Below are positions 1 through 13,430 of a stretch of DNA of 64,000 bases, piece after piece. The notes beneath the pieces are model-generated. The model saw only the letters and a program-made list of their open reading frames with translations, searched no databases and was not told the origin of the DNA. A program made the position numbers and the translations under genes. Origin of the DNA: Amanita rubescens (Eukaryota; Basidiomycota; Agaricomycetes; Agaricales; Amanitaceae). Positions within the stretch are counted from its first letter, which is position 1. The number at the start of each line of letters is the position of its first letter. The stretch is taken from the NCBI GenBank assembly GCA_015039365.1, contig WION01000105.1, positions 1 to 64,000 of the forward strand. Direction: 5' to 3'.

Positions 1-3000
1 ATCAAAATGATAAGACGGGTCTCCTAAACAGCTTATACCTTTTCACGTTCTGTAATGAAAGAAGAAGTGAATGTCTTTCGCAGAACGATAAATTACGCTT
101 TGACGGGCTCAGGAAAAGGACGTGATCCCCCGAAACAATCATAGCCAGCTAAGAAAGAATGTTAGTCTTTGGAAGATCGGTCGCACCGCTTCTCACCTTT
201 GTAAAATGAAACATTGACAGTGCGCCTAGTCCAAGATGACCGATTACGCCAGTCTTTCCCCTCTTTCCACCTACTCCAGTCTCCAATATTCCTGTGAAAT
301 CACTCTGTGAAAAGATCCCGTCGTTGTATACGACTAGTGATGCATTCTGAAATTCTGCCAGTCCCTCTGAGAGGAGATGCTCTGTTGGGGCCTCACAGTC
401 ATCTAAAAGAAAACTAAGTCTTGTGGCACCCGCGTCGGATGCATTTGCGACGAATTCTGTGAAGAATTGTTCCGGATTATATTGCCGCAAAATGTTGCGA
501 ATGATGTTTCCTCCCTTGAAGTCGATATCATCCTCCGCATCGCCGAGACCGAAAAGTTTCATGCGAATCTTAGTCGCAAGTTTTTCACTGATAAGATGGT
601 GGCCAATGGGTGTCCCTCCGCCATCTGAGCTAATCCCGCCTCTGTAATAAGATACTGTGTAAAATGGCTTGAGATCTCCTGTGGTTATAGGAATCAGAAG
701 AGAGGCCCGTTCTTCGTCGGTGATCGATTCAGGTAGCATTTCCAATAGTTGCACCGCCTGCTGAACAACAATTCTATCCGTTCCTGCTTTTTTCTGTAAT
801 GCACAAAGTTCGCTTATAATAGTCGACGTCGAAGGCCTGACTCGATCGTCAAACGATTTTCCTCTTATAACCGTAGTAAAAGCTTACCGATCAAGACATC
901 CCATCCTGGCAAGGAACTGATATATTGACTTTTGCGTTTTCGAAAAGCTAATTTTATCAAAGAAACTCGAACCAACGGCGCCATCGAATACAGCGCGAGA
1001 GGGACGCGCTAATGTGCCCGATTCGATGGGTACCCAAGCCCGATCAGCGACAGCTTCTTGTATAGCTTTGACGTCTGCATCACCGAGCTGGCGACCCGCC
1101 AACTCTACGATGATCTCACTGATTTTGCCATATTGTATATCAGAACTTGGCTGTCTCAGAACACGGTCCAGTTGCTTCGTAAGGACATCCAGAGGAAGAG
1201 GCTTGTCCCAGCTCAGGAGAGATCGAAAAGAAGATGTAGTTGAGATGGTTTCGTCGAGAGTGGTGAGAACTTCGTCAAACAGGTCAGCATCCTTGCGTCC
1301 GCAGTTAATGCATTCTTTCGAACTGACAAGACCTATGAGCGTCGGTAACCAACGCAAGGAGGTGTCGATAGAAAGCCTGGCACAATTGAAACTCCGGTCA
1401 TTCATGAGAGAAACCAAATGTCGGGCGACGATCAACGCGTCGGCTGAGGAGTGATTTGCCGAAATGTACGCAATTCGTTCTTCCACTATGTCTGAAGACA
1501 AGGATGCCTTCATCATCTTCAGATCTCGAAGGTCGTCGAGTATCATGCGGTCGTGGTCATCCTCTATAGTTGGGAAGGGCCAGTTGCTGGAAACCGCTGG
1601 AAATAGACTTTTAAGCTGTGATTCCGGATCAATGACCTCGATTGGTGATTGCAAGGCACAGTTAGATGCCGGGATGAACCGTGTCTTCTGAAGGAGCGAT
1701 GTTATGCTATATGTCGATCTGTGATTTTGTCTAATGTAGGAAACAAATAAGGCTCGAAGGGGCTTGGGCTGTGAAGAAAATCGACGAAGGGCCTGTAACA
1801 AGACGCCTTTATCATTGAGGACGGGTATTTGTAGCGCCTTGATCAAAGAGCACGATGGGTCGCTAAGGCAGGATTTATCGAGGAAGTTAGGTTTGTCGGT
1901 CAGAGGAATGAGCATCGTGGGCGAAATCCCCTTTATGTTAAGGTCATGGATGGCACACCACTTCACATAACTGTTTTGTTTAGCTGAGGATTGCGCATCT
2001 GCGTGTGGTACCAACACGGGAAAAACGGGGAGCTTTTTCAACTTGGCCAAGTAATCACTAGATAGGGACCTGTAACGAGCGGAGATATGGTCCAACACCG
2101 ACTTCGCTTCGTCACCGCCGAGAGGCTGCAATGCCGCTAAATTGATAGCAGCCAAAAAATGATTCATATCACTGGTATCTTTAACGACCTCGTGGCTTTT
2201 CAAAAACCGAACCACTGTATTCGGAAGTACAGAGCTGACAAAGGCAAGTCCTAGCTTCTTAAATGATGGAACATCCGGGCCCGGAAACGTAGGAGACGAG
2301 ACAGCCTGTGGGCCTTCCGACGTTGGGACGAGATGAAGCACAGTGTTGGATTTCAGGAGCGCCATTGCTTGATCACGGTGTTGCCATTTCTCCAACCACG
2401 TCCAGAACTTCACCAATCGTTGGTCGCTGAGCGGCTCAGGCTCGCTTGACAAGTAAGCAACGACGGACGGTGGGGATAGTAGATCGATATTGGCTTGAGT
2501 CGTACCCTGTTCTCGTACCAACGCTGCCACTTCGCGTGGCAACGAATCTAGAGATATTGCATCACCTGCTGACGCTCTGAACACATCGACCTCATCGGTG
2601 GTTAGGGCAATGTAACGTTGACTCGTCGCGTCCCTTTTGTCAAGGGATATGTATGATCCACCCAAAGTGGGGAAGAGGGGAAGGCCATGTATGCTGCTAA
2701 AGTCCTTCTCAGAGAGAAAGTACTCGCATAGGGCCCTCCTTTGATTCTGAGACAAACTGTCGAATCCCAAGTCGCGACCCTTGATTTGGTCTCGGGCAAC
2801 ACGTGGAATTAGCTTGGTAATAGAATTATCGAGGAATGGCATATGGGTTTCGGGCAGTTGAACCAATGTCAGGCCAACATGAGCCAAAGCAATAAGCACA
2901 TCCGATTGAACCTGGCCTCTAGCCACGACAAGGGATGACTTCAAGTCGACATATGTTGTCGTACCCTTCTCAGATACTTTCGGCCAGATCATGGAACCAG

Positions 3001-4426
3001 ACTGGATGGCAAACTTCAATGTCACTTGGAGGATATCTTTCCAATATAGGCCATCACCAGATGTTATCGACGAGCAGTAGGGAGGCCATGTAGTGAAAAT
3101 ATCTTGGCATAGAGCATCTTCGGCCAACGTTTTCAACAGATGAATCCAAGCTTGGGGAATGTAATAATCGAACAACAGACTGTTCCATTTGATTAATACA
3201 CTAAATGAAAACCTTCAGCTTTAAGTCAGGGCAAAAGTGAGATATATGCGTACTCATTGTCAGACCCAGCCACAGACCCGGTCTCACCCTGGTTGCGCAA
3301 GCTCTGTCTTGACGACGTTAATGCGAACAACGCATGTATATGTACAGGGAAATTTGTCCTGGATGGGAGCGGTAAGAACGTGAAGAGGCGACCGGAGGTG
3401 TGCCCGTCAGAAAACAACGGATAAGCAATGCGCACGTCGGGGCTTAATTTGTGTCTTTTGATTACGTGATCCACAGATTTGGCACCAAGGGCGGCGAGAC
3501 GAGACCTGGCCTCATCTTCCGCATTCTGGGTCTGAATAATCCGCCAAGAGAAACTTGAGTGCCCATCAGACAGGACTGAATCGTAGATGGAACATGCGCC
3601 TTGATGTTCAGCCTTCCTCTCAGATTTGTTACACGAAGCTAAGCACGTCTTGTTATCGTCATGAACTTTCCAAATTTCGATCGTCCTGAGGTTACCGAGG
3701 AATAGGAGAGAAATGCTCAGTTCTTCAGCTATGTAATCCTTGATCATCTGATCCAGCTCTTGTACGAATACGAGACGCTGGCTTAGTTCGCTCGGTGCCG
3801 ACCGAAGCGGCAATCTGATGACCGTTCCTGGAAAAGAAGAAGGCTGAAATAAGTTGGAAAAGAAATCAAAACGTTTACAATAGTCTCTTTTTTTGAAAGT
3901 ATTGTAATCCATTCTCGTCCCACCAGAACCGATGGGATCGAGAATGACAAACGACGACCCAGAAAGGATTTGAGGTACATCCGTGACCTATATGCGTTTC
4001 AATGTCGGGGCCAGGAGTGAAGGGAGCTAATGTACATGATAACAAGCCCTAAAGCCTACACCGTATTTGCCTATTTTACTACAGAAGAGGTTAACAGTGG
4101 TTCCACAAAAATAGACAATCTTACGAGGTATCTGCTTTCTTGGATGATTCATGGATGGTTCGGATAGCTTTCCAATCTTCTTCTTGAAACTGAGAATCAT
4201 TGTACGCCATCAACGCAGGGTCTTTCCCCGTGTCGAGAACAAGAATCTATGACCTCGTTAACATGGTCCCTGGGTGACCATCGCAAGCACAAACCTGCTT
4301 TGTAGCCTTTGCATCATCCGAGTTCTGCAATAGTTCTCGAAGGATGCTTGCACAGAAGGGGTAGTCATGGAGGATTACTTGGATTGCAGCAAGGGGATTG
4401 ACGCTTTCACAGAAATTGCTGACCAT
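1..4426 (-). CDS. Sacsin-like Hsp90-fold ATPase, copy A (3' part beyond window)
   Basis: Large cytosolic-type protein with two Hsp90/histidine-kinase-like ATPase modules, as in sacsin-like proteins, which are thought to act as chaperones; its substrate is unknown. The start at 4426 was chosen because the first 44 codons align with copy B. Exons read: 4295-4426, 4125-4246, 4036-4078, 3254-3987, 888-3200, 197-836 and 39-148, with an intron then running off the edge. The first module shows ELLQNSDDA (N-box) and GKYGVGFRACYH; the second shows EFVANASDAG and VIGHLGLGALSMFHF. A TGA near 3230 lies inside a 53-nt intron (3201-3253), so I see no disabling mutation. Exons 1, 2, 3 and 7 have the same lengths as in copy B. 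The family assignment is firm; the cellular role is not known from sequence. Confidence 0.8.
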
Positions 4427-4859
4427 CGTGTATGTTGAAGCTGGAAAGAGGGTTTGTGGTACTTATTCATTGCCTTATCGCTGGGCACCCTGCCGCAACC
4501 TTCAGTCAGCCATGAGTTATGCACAACATCAAACTCTAATACGTTACACCGACCTGAGCACCACATTACATAACACACCAACAGAACGAGCATCGGGCTT
4601 CGAGCATCGGAACTCGAGCCGAATCCGGATACGAAGAAGATTCCAAGACGGCGAAGATGCTATAGGTGTCCATAAATGTGCGAATTGTGCATGAGATGCG
4701 ATGCTTACCGTCCATGACGTAGTTACTTTGTGCTTACCAGTGTAGCACCAGGCACCTGAAAGTTCGCTTCTATCACCACCATGTCCACGCGGCATCTGTG
4801 CTCCAATTCAAGCAGAAGACATATGTGGAAGGCCTCTTTTCACAGCTTCAACCCGCAAC
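4427..4859. promoter_or_regulatory. Shared divergent promoter of the two sacsin-like genes
   Basis: This 433-bp gap separates the start codons of two head-to-head paralogs, so it must hold both promoters. Just upstream of each ATG there is a similar stretch (CTCTTTCCAGCTTCAAC for A and CTTTTCACAGCTTCAAC for B). The promoter-proximal region therefore appears to have been duplicated with the genes. I recognise no defined operator or TATA box. Confidence 0.6.
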
Positions 4860-7800
4860 ATGAGTGACAGTTTCCGTGAAACCATTGGTCCCATCCATGG
4901 GATCCGAGCAATTCTTCATGATTACCCGTTCTCTGCAGCCATCCTTCGAGAACTGTTACAAAACTCGGAAGATGCAAGGGCCACGAAGCAGGTTCGTCGT
5001 AAACCACTCATGAAGGACATGTCGAACAATGCAAATGATAGATTTTCGTTCTTGACACAGGGGATGACCCCGCACTGATGGCATTCAACGATTCTCAGTT
5101 TTGCGAAGAGGATTGGAAGGCTATCCTCACCATCTACGAGTCATCCAAGAGAGCAGATGCCTCGTAAGATTGTCTATTTTCGCGGAGTTACTGCTAACCT
5201 CTTCTTTAGTAAAATAGGCAAATACGGCGTAGGCTTTAGAGCTTGTTATCATGTACGCCGGCCAACTCTGCTCATCGCGACTTACTCTGATGCCCATTTA
5301 GATTACCGATGAACCTCAAATCCTTTCTGGGTCATCATTTGCTGTTCTTGATCCTCTTTACTCAGGTGGCATGAGAATCAACTACGCAAAGTTTATACGT
5401 ACAGCCTATCGTGAACGCTTTGATTTCTTCTCCAACATTTTTCAAAAATCTCTTTTCCCTGGAACGGTCATCAGACTACCCCTTCGGGTTTTACCAAGTG
5501 AACTTAGCGAGCACATCGTACTCGTGGAAGAGCTTGATCAGATGATCAGGGATTACATAGCTGAAGAACTGAGCTTTTCCCTTCTATTCCTCAATAACCT
5601 CAAGACAATCGAAGTATGGGAAGTTTGTAACGCAAATAAGACCAACCTAGCCACATGGACTAAATCTGTGAGAATTCATAAACAGGAGAGCAGAGACTCA
5701 CCACTTTCTATCTACAACTCAATCTTATCCAATGGCAACGAGAAGTTTTCTTGGCGGGTTATTCAGACCCACAACGCGGACGAAGAGGCCAAGTCTCCTC
5801 TCGCGACCCAGATAGGCGGTGACGGCCGCAGAGCTATCAATATTATAAATCACGTATTCAAAAAACACAAATTAAGCCCTGGCGTGCGCATCGCTTATCC
5901 GTTGTTTTCTGACGGGTACACCTCCGGTCGCCTCTTCACATTCTTGCCGCTCCCATCCAAGACGGGTTTTCCCGTGCACATACATGCGACATTCGCATTG
6001 ACTTCTTCAAGACAGGGCTTGCGCAACCGAAACGAGACCGGAATCGATGCTGGATCTGAAAACGAGTGCGCAAACATCTCACTTTTACCTCGATTTGAAA
6101 CTGAAAGCTTTTATTTATTTAGTGTGTTAATCAAATGGAACAGTCTGCTATTCGATTACTACATTCCCCAAGCTTGGTGTTGTCTGTTGAAAACGCTGGC
6201 CGAAAGCTCTGTATGCGAGGATATTTTTAGTTCTTGGCCTCCCTATTGCTCGTCGATAACGTCTGGTGATGGCCTATACTGGCAAAATATCCTCCAAGCG
6301 ACAGTAAAGTTTGCAATTCAATCTGGTTTCGTAATCTGGCCGAAAATATCTGACACGGATACGATGCCAGCATATATGGATTTGAAGTCTTCCGTCGCCG
6401 TGGCTAGAGACCAAGTCAATTTGGATGTCCTTATTGCCCTGGCTCGACTTGGCCTTACGTTAATTCAATTGCCTTCCACATATATGGAATTCCTCGACGA
6501 CTCTGTAATCAAGCTGACTTCGCGGGTCGCTCGAGAACAACTCGAGCTTCGCAGCTTGGTGGGGTTCGATGACTTGTCTCAGAACCAAAGGAAGATCCTA
6601 TCCGAGTACTTCCTCTCGGACAAGGACTTTAGCAGCATTTATGGCTTTCCCCTTTTCCCCACTCTCGATGGATTCTACGTTTCCCTTGACACACATACGT
6701 CGACTCGCCGCTACACCGCCCTAACCACCGAAGAAGTTGATCTGTTCAGAGCATCAGCGGGAGACGCTGTATCTCTTGATCAGCTGCAACCTGCAGTGGC
6801 GGAGTTAGTACGGGCAAAGGGTACGACTCATGCCAATATCGATCTACTATCCCCGTCGTCTGTCGTTGTTTACTTGTCAAGTGAACCACAACCGCTCAGC
6901 AACGAACGATTGGCGAACGTTTGGTCATGGTTGGAGAAATGGGAACACCGTGATCCAGTAATGGTGCTCCTTGGTCAATCCAACTCCACGCTTCGTCTCA
7001 TTCCGACCTCTAATGGCCCGCAGCTTGTCTCATCTCCAGTGTTTCGGGGGGCAGATCTTCCATCATTCGAGAAATTGGGACTCACCTTTGTCAGCTCTAC
7101 GCTTCCGAGCACGGTGATTCAGTTCTTGAATAACCACGGAGTCTTCAAAGACACCAACAATTTGAATGATTTTTTGGATGCTATCGATTTGACGGGATTG
7201 GAACCTCTCAGCGATGTCGAAGCAAATTCAGTGCTCGACCATATTTCCACTTATTATCGTTCACCATCTAGCGACAACTTGACCAAGTTGAAGCAGCTCC
7301 CTGTTTTCCCTGTTTCTCAATCTCTAGTTGGACATAATACCTCTGTGAAGTGGTGTGCTATCGACAGCCTTAATGTCACAGGAATCTCGCCTATGACACT
7401 GGTCCCTTCGATCGACGGGATCGATTTCCTCGACATGTCCTGTATTAGCAATCCATCCTGTTCTTTGTGGAAGGCACTACAAGTACCCGTTCTCAAGGAC
7501 AAAAACGTTGTGCTCCTTGCCCTCGGTCACTTCTCTTCTCAACCAAAACATGCCCAAGCCTTCTTCGTCTCTTACATTAGGCAAAATCACCAGTCGACAG
7601 ATAGTATTATATCAGTGCTTCGGAATGCACAATTCATCCGTTCATTAGCAGGCACCTTGCAATCACCGATGGAGGTTATTGATCCTCAGTCACAGCTCAA
7701 AAGCCTTTTCCCCACGGTTTCCAGTAGCCAGCTTATTCCGATCGTGGAGGACGACTACGATCGCGAGATTCTTGATGGCCTTCGGAATCTAGGAATGATG

Positions 7801-10800
7801 AGGACCTCCTTATCTTCAGACATTGTGCAAGACCGAATTTCCTACATTTCGGCAAACCACACATTGGCTGACGCGCTCACCGTCGCACGTTTTTTACTTC
7901 CTCTCATTAATGATCCAAGCTTCGTTTGTGGTGATCTCTCTATTGACCGTTCCTTGCGCTGGTTACCGACGCACGTTGGTCTTGTCAGTTCTAACGAGTG
8001 TATTGATAGCGGACGACGGGATGCCGACTTGTTCGACGAAGTTCTCTATACTCTAGACGACGCTATTTCGATTACACAATCTTTCCGGGCTCTACTACAC
8101 TGGGATAAGCCTCTTCCTCTGGATGTTCTTATGAAGCAATTAGATCACGTTCTGCGACACCCGGATTCTGACACGCAATACCGCAAAGTTCGCAAGATTG
8201 TCAAAGAACTGGCGAGTCGCCAGCTCCGAGATGCTGATGTAAATGTTTTACGACAAGTTATCACCGAACGGCCGTGGGTGCCTACAGACTCCAACACATT
8301 AGTGTTACCCTCTCGTGCCGTGTTCGCTAATAATCCCAGCTCAAGTTACTTTCATGAAATTGGCTACTCGCGGGCAGAGGGACAAGTATTTTCGTTCTTG
8401 CTGAAAATGGGATGTCATGAGCGGTATGTTTCTCTCGCAACGAGAAACGGATTCATTTGACAATCGAATCAGACCATCGGTACCAGTGATTATGAGCGAG
8501 CTAGGCGCATTGCGTGAAAAAGCACCGACAGATATAGTTGTCCTCCAGGAAGCGGTGCAATTGTTGGAAACGTTACCCGACTCGATCACTGACCAAGAAC
8601 GGGCTTCTCTGCTGGTTCCGATAGACACCGGAGATATCGTGCCATTGCATGCTGGTGTTTGTTATCACAAAAGCGGGAGTAATTTTGACGGCGGAAAGAT
8701 GGCCATCGCCCATCATCTTATCAGCGAAAAACTTGCGAAGAAGATCGGCATACAGCATCTGAGCCTTGATGAAGTGGAGAGTAGTATCGACTTGGGAGGA
8801 AAGCCTATAACCATCATTCGCAATACTTTACGACAATATGAACCAAAACAATTCTTCACGGAGTTTATCGCCAATGCATCAGACGCGGCTGCTAAACGAT
8901 TTAGTATTCTTATAGATGATCAAGAGGGCCCAAGTGAGCATCTCCTCTCAGAAGGACTAGCGGTCTTTCAGGGTGCATCATTGGTTATACACAACGACGG
9001 GATCTTTTCCCCGACAGATTTCAGAGGAATATTGCAGACGGGTATTGGCGGGAAAAGGGGAAGGACCAGCGTAATTGGTCACTTTGGACTAGGCGCACTT
9101 TCAATGTTTCACTTTACTGAGGTAAGAAGCGGCATGAATGATCTTCCGAAGCCTGATATACTTTGCCCAGCTGGCCATGATTGTTTCGGGGGATCACGTC
9201 CTCTTCATGAGCCCTTCCGCGCGCAACTTATCATTCTGCGATAGACACTCGCTCCTTCTACCTTTACAAAGCGTGAAAAGGTATGAGCCGTCTGAGGAAC
9301 CTTTTTTGCCATTTTAATCGCCGTTTCAGGTTCTATGCTGATCATCTTAAACCGTTGAATGGACTATTTGATTTTGATATTTCCTCCATGGAATCATACC
9401 GAGGAGTTAGTACCATCCCTTCAACGCCCTCCACTATGCTAACCATTTTCCAGACATTGTTCAGGCTACCACTCAGGAACGAATTGCATTCAAACCAAGA
9501 TTCTGTGTCGAAAATACCTTGGAGCGCAATGGATGTTCAACAGCTGCTTCTTACCGAGTTCGACAAGCTGGCTTACAAGTCGCTTCTGTTTACGGGACTT
9601 GGTCGTATTGACATTCAAAAAAGGCAGAACGGCAATGTTGATCTCCTTCGTGTTATCGAAAGTACCAGAATATCTGATATGTCCACACCCGACGGTTCAT
9701 TCAAATCTGAAACGGTGACTTTTGAATTAGGGGACCAGCGAAAACCTAAGTGGCTCATCGTCATGATGAATATCAATATCCCCGACACATTCAAGGCAGA
9801 GCTTGCAAAGAAGTACGACATGCATCATGTTTTACCGATCTGCATTGCCGCAATGCTGGATAGTGACCCGGTTCAGGAGCCTGAATATAACTTGTTTTGT
9901 GCTTTGCCCCTGCCCGTTACCATGGCCTTACCAGCCCACATCTCTGCTCCGCTGATCCTAGAACAAGAGAGGCGAAACATACGCATAAACACTGAACGAA
10001 CTGGGATAGAATCGCAATATAACCTATGGCTATTCTCATCCGAAATTCCACGTTTATACCTCTACTTGCTTGAGAGGTTATTGCAGATTCAAGGTGTCAA
10101 TATTCCGTGGTGGCCTGGGGTGCAAAGCCGCAGTGCTATTACTAATGTTCCGAGCCAGATTTTCTTGGATGCCTTTTGGAGTCCCGAGAACTTCAAGAAG
10201 ACTTCGAGGCGCGTTTTCGCCAGCGAATATCATCGTACATCTTTCCTGGGCCCGAACGACGTTATACTGTATTCTAATAGCGCAGATAAATACTCAGGGT
10301 GCAGTCCCTGTCTATCTAAAGTCCTATCCTTTAGTCGACCTTTACGAGTCTCGGTTGTTCCTAGCCATTTGTTCAAATATGCTATGAAGGCGCAGTTATG
10401 TTCCCTGGATGCTGCATTCGTCAGAACACTTTTAGAGCATACCGATCCACCCAACCAATGGATGAGCATGCATGAAATCAATACCTTATTGTGGTACCTA
10501 TCACGCCACGGGGTACCGTTAGTTGGATTATCCCTGATCCCACTTGAGGATGGTTCCTGGGCGAAGATCCATGAGCAAGGTTCGAAGAAAAATTACATAG
10601 TAGGACCAAGACAAACCACTGCCTATAAACTCTTCCCGGCTCGTCTCGTACACAGGGACTTCGACGTACCCAACGGCCTTCTGAAACTCAGAGTGAATAT
10701 ATCGCCTCTAGATGAAGCAGGGATGGTAGAACTTATAGAGGAGCGCGTCAAGCCGGCACCGGAGTTTCTTGGAGCTGAAGTAGATCGAGTATGGATCACC

Positions 10801-12542
10801 TCTTTCTGGGATGCTAAGCTGGACATCCCGCCGAAGAAGGTTTTACATGTTCCCCTGATTTCAACATTAAACCCTCACTACTTCATCTCTTTGGGAAGGC
10901 TCACTGAACGTTCTGTTACAATTGTCGATGCAGAAAAAAGCGAAGAAGACTTTGACTACGGTATCCTCCAGAAACTTGGAATGATATTCGTCCTCAGAAA
11001 GGATGTCGCATTTGCCGCAGAGAAGGGGGAGTTGGCAATTTATGAAAGATTCTTGCAGTACATGCAGAAAAATGAGGCGAAAGGGCTCAAGGAGATTTTC
11101 AGCCTCAAATCAGGCGATCACGAAGAGCTTGGCCGCTGGGTTCGGCTAAAGTTCTGTTCCACCCCAGCGAACTTGACGAATGTCGCCCGTAATTTACCTG
11201 TCTGGTCCATCCAACAACGTGGCAAGCCTTCTCGCCTTGGCGCCCTAGCCGACGCTGAGGCCGTCCTTCCTACTTCTATGCCATCCGACTTTCTGTTACC
11301 TTTTACTGATCACCCAGTCATCAACTGGGAAATCAAGATGCAGGGCGTCGAGGAAGAAGGGTGCAATGCAAGGTGCATTACCGAGCTTCTGTCCATTTTT
11401 CACGGTACTCTTCTCTATTCCCCAACCCATGAAGTGACGTACAAGCAATTCATAACACACTTCCTGAATTTTGAGAGGGTCACCGGGTATTCGCTCCTAG
11501 TACCAAATGAAGAAGGGGTTCTGAGCCCAACCAAGAATTTATTCGAACGACATGAACTCTTTTTAGCAGCTTTTAAAGCGACCCCTGAACGCCTTCTTCG
11601 TAGCAGCTTCCAAGATGTCGCGGAGTCGCTGGGAAAGTACGGTTTGAATCTGAGGCATCAACTTAATCTTGCCACGTTCATAGAATGTGCAAATGCATTT
11701 GATGATGAAGATGATCAGGATGATCCAGGCGAAGACGACGGAGAAAGACAGGACGGACCCGACGACAGGGACAAACGCAGGAGGCGTAAAGTTTTATATG
11801 ATTATTTCAACAAGATCCCCCTCAATCCAAGCGACGTTGACCGATGCCATGAACTGGATCACCTCAAATTCATTCCCGGAGGCTCTGCCGACAGGAAGGG
11901 CTACGAGGGGATGGACATAAGGAAATACATGAAGTACGATCATATACTCTCGCCCAGCAAAATTGCCCTTGCCGATTACGAAGCTATATGTTGGAGCCAG
12001 AGAAGTCACGTCGCACCCCAACCCAATCCCACTCTATGTAGCACCTATCAAAACTTAGGCAAGCCAACCGGGGAAGAAGTGGCAAGTATCATTCCATCCT
12101 TTATCGCTATCGGTTCTCACTAACTTGTAAAAAGGTGAAACATCTTATATTCCTTACTGAGCTTGGTAAAAAGCATAATCACCATTCGGCGGTGCTTTCG
12201 GACCTTAAAGCAACCTACAAGTGGTTGAACGAGAACGTAGATGAAATTGATGACATCAAGTACGAAAATCGGAAAACAATATTCCTCAATGTCGATGATC
12301 CTGATTCCGATCCCTGGGTATGGCATTCCGCTTCAACCCTCATCAATGATCCGCAAGACAAGGGAGACGTGCATAACGTGAAAGATTTTCTGCGGAATTA
12401 TGTCAATCTGTTGAAGGTTGCTGGCGTCAGGACGATCCACAAAGCGACGACCGACACTATTGCAGCCTTGAATGATGGTTTCACTGAGGCTAGTTCCGAG
12501 ACCTGCATAGATGAGGACTCGAAGTCGGTGTCACATGTTTAG
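4860..12542 (+). CDS. Sacsin-like Hsp90-fold ATPase, copy B
   Basis: Complete paralog of the divergent left gene. Exons read: 4860-4991, 5042-5163, 5210-5252, 5302-6065, 6123-8423, 8473-9121, 9171-9280, 9330-about 12080 and 12135-12542, giving about 2,425 residues in frame. The first ATPase module (roughly residues 1-250) has ELLQNSEDA, LDTGDDP and GKYGVGFRACYH. A second module (about 1,245-1,420) has EFIANASDAA, HNDGIF and VIGHFGLGALSMFHF. An acidic, Asp-rich linker lies near 11,700-11,780. The intron at 6066-6122 is 57 nt and stop-free, so the frame also reads through it. The last intron could be GT-AG (from 12079) or GC-AG (GCAAGT from 12082); both keep frame. The C-terminal block (TIFLNVDDPDSDPWVW) is typical of the fungal family. 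The protein stops soon after that block. Confidence 0.8.
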
Positions 12543-12689
12543 AACATAGACGATGAGCGATCCCACCGAGGAATACACCCGCGCTGGGTTGATCCAAGCT
12601 GCGATCGCGAGTGGCCGACAGGGGTAATGTGGACATACGCATAGCGAAATGTAGCTTCTCAGGAAAAACAAATGTTTGATTATTGTGCA

Positions 12690-13430
12690 AAATAACCTGA
12701 AGTTTCAAACAGGTCAGAATCCTGACGGCAGTCAATGCATTCTGTCGAGCTGACAAGACCCTTCAGGAATTGTCGATAGAAAGACCAGCACAACTGAACT
12801 CGAAAGATCGAGCAACGATCAACACGTCGGCCGAGGAGTGATTTGCCGAAATGTACGCAATTCGTTCATGCACTTGCTTCATCATCTTCAGGTGTCGAAA
12901 GGCATCGAGCATCTGGCGATCGTGATCATCATCCATGGTTGGGATGGGCCTGCTGCTGGAAACCGCAGGAAAAAGACTCTTAAGCTGTCAATCGGGATCA
13001 ATGAGTCTGACTTCGTTTGGCAATTGCAAGGCACCGTTAGATGCCAGGATGAACCACGTTTTCTGAAGCAGCGAGATTGTCTCCTTGACGCAGAGGCTTG
13101 AGTAGTCCAGCACGTCCACTTGCACATGTTCACCGAAACCTTGTCCATGCGCCTCCCCAAGGCCTACCGTTATGAACATTTGCCCAAAGTGCTCAGTTAG
13201 ACGTCGGAATGAGACGAAGCATGGAGTCTAGATCACGGCGTTCCCATTTCTCCAAAAGTCCGCCAACCGCTCGTTACTGAGTGGTTAGGGTTCACCTTCA
13301 CCTGACAAGTAAGCAACGACAGACGGATAGCAGATCGATATTGGCGTGAGTCGTGCCATTTTCCCGTACTAACGCCAGTTAAAGATAGCAAGTCACTGAT
13401 TCCACCTTTGTCAGATGCCGACTGAGGTTC
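12690..13430 (-). pseudogene. Decayed third sacsin-like fragment
   Basis: This stretch repeats parts of copy A in the same orientation. 12,715-12,800 matches about 1,270-1,390. 12,826-13,100 matches about 1,430-1,705 and includes 35 identical bases around 12,834-12,868. 13,200-13,430 matches about 2,320-2,600. The roughly 600 bp of copy A between 1,705 and 2,320 is missing, and all frames are interrupted. It lies immediately downstream of copy B, so it is a relic of a further duplication rather than an expressed exon. Confidence 0.75.

Noticed and set aside
3201..3253. Apparent nonsense codon and 4-base deletion in sacsin-like copy A relative to the open frame of copy B
   Set aside because: Both lie inside an intron (GTACGC...TTTAG) that removes them; copy B has the matching intron, which happens to be stop-free.
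5371..8460. A single 1,029-residue protein beginning at 5371
   Set aside because: It is the middle of a longer multi-exon gene; the frame starts inside an exon, runs through an intron and ends in another.
12135..12542. Separate small gene after the sacsin-like gene
   Set aside because: It has no ATG at its start and joins copy B in frame across a CTAAC-containing intron, so it is the last exon.
12888..13160. Overlapping short frames on both strands
   Set aside because: They lie inside the decayed sacsin-like fragment and have no independent support.
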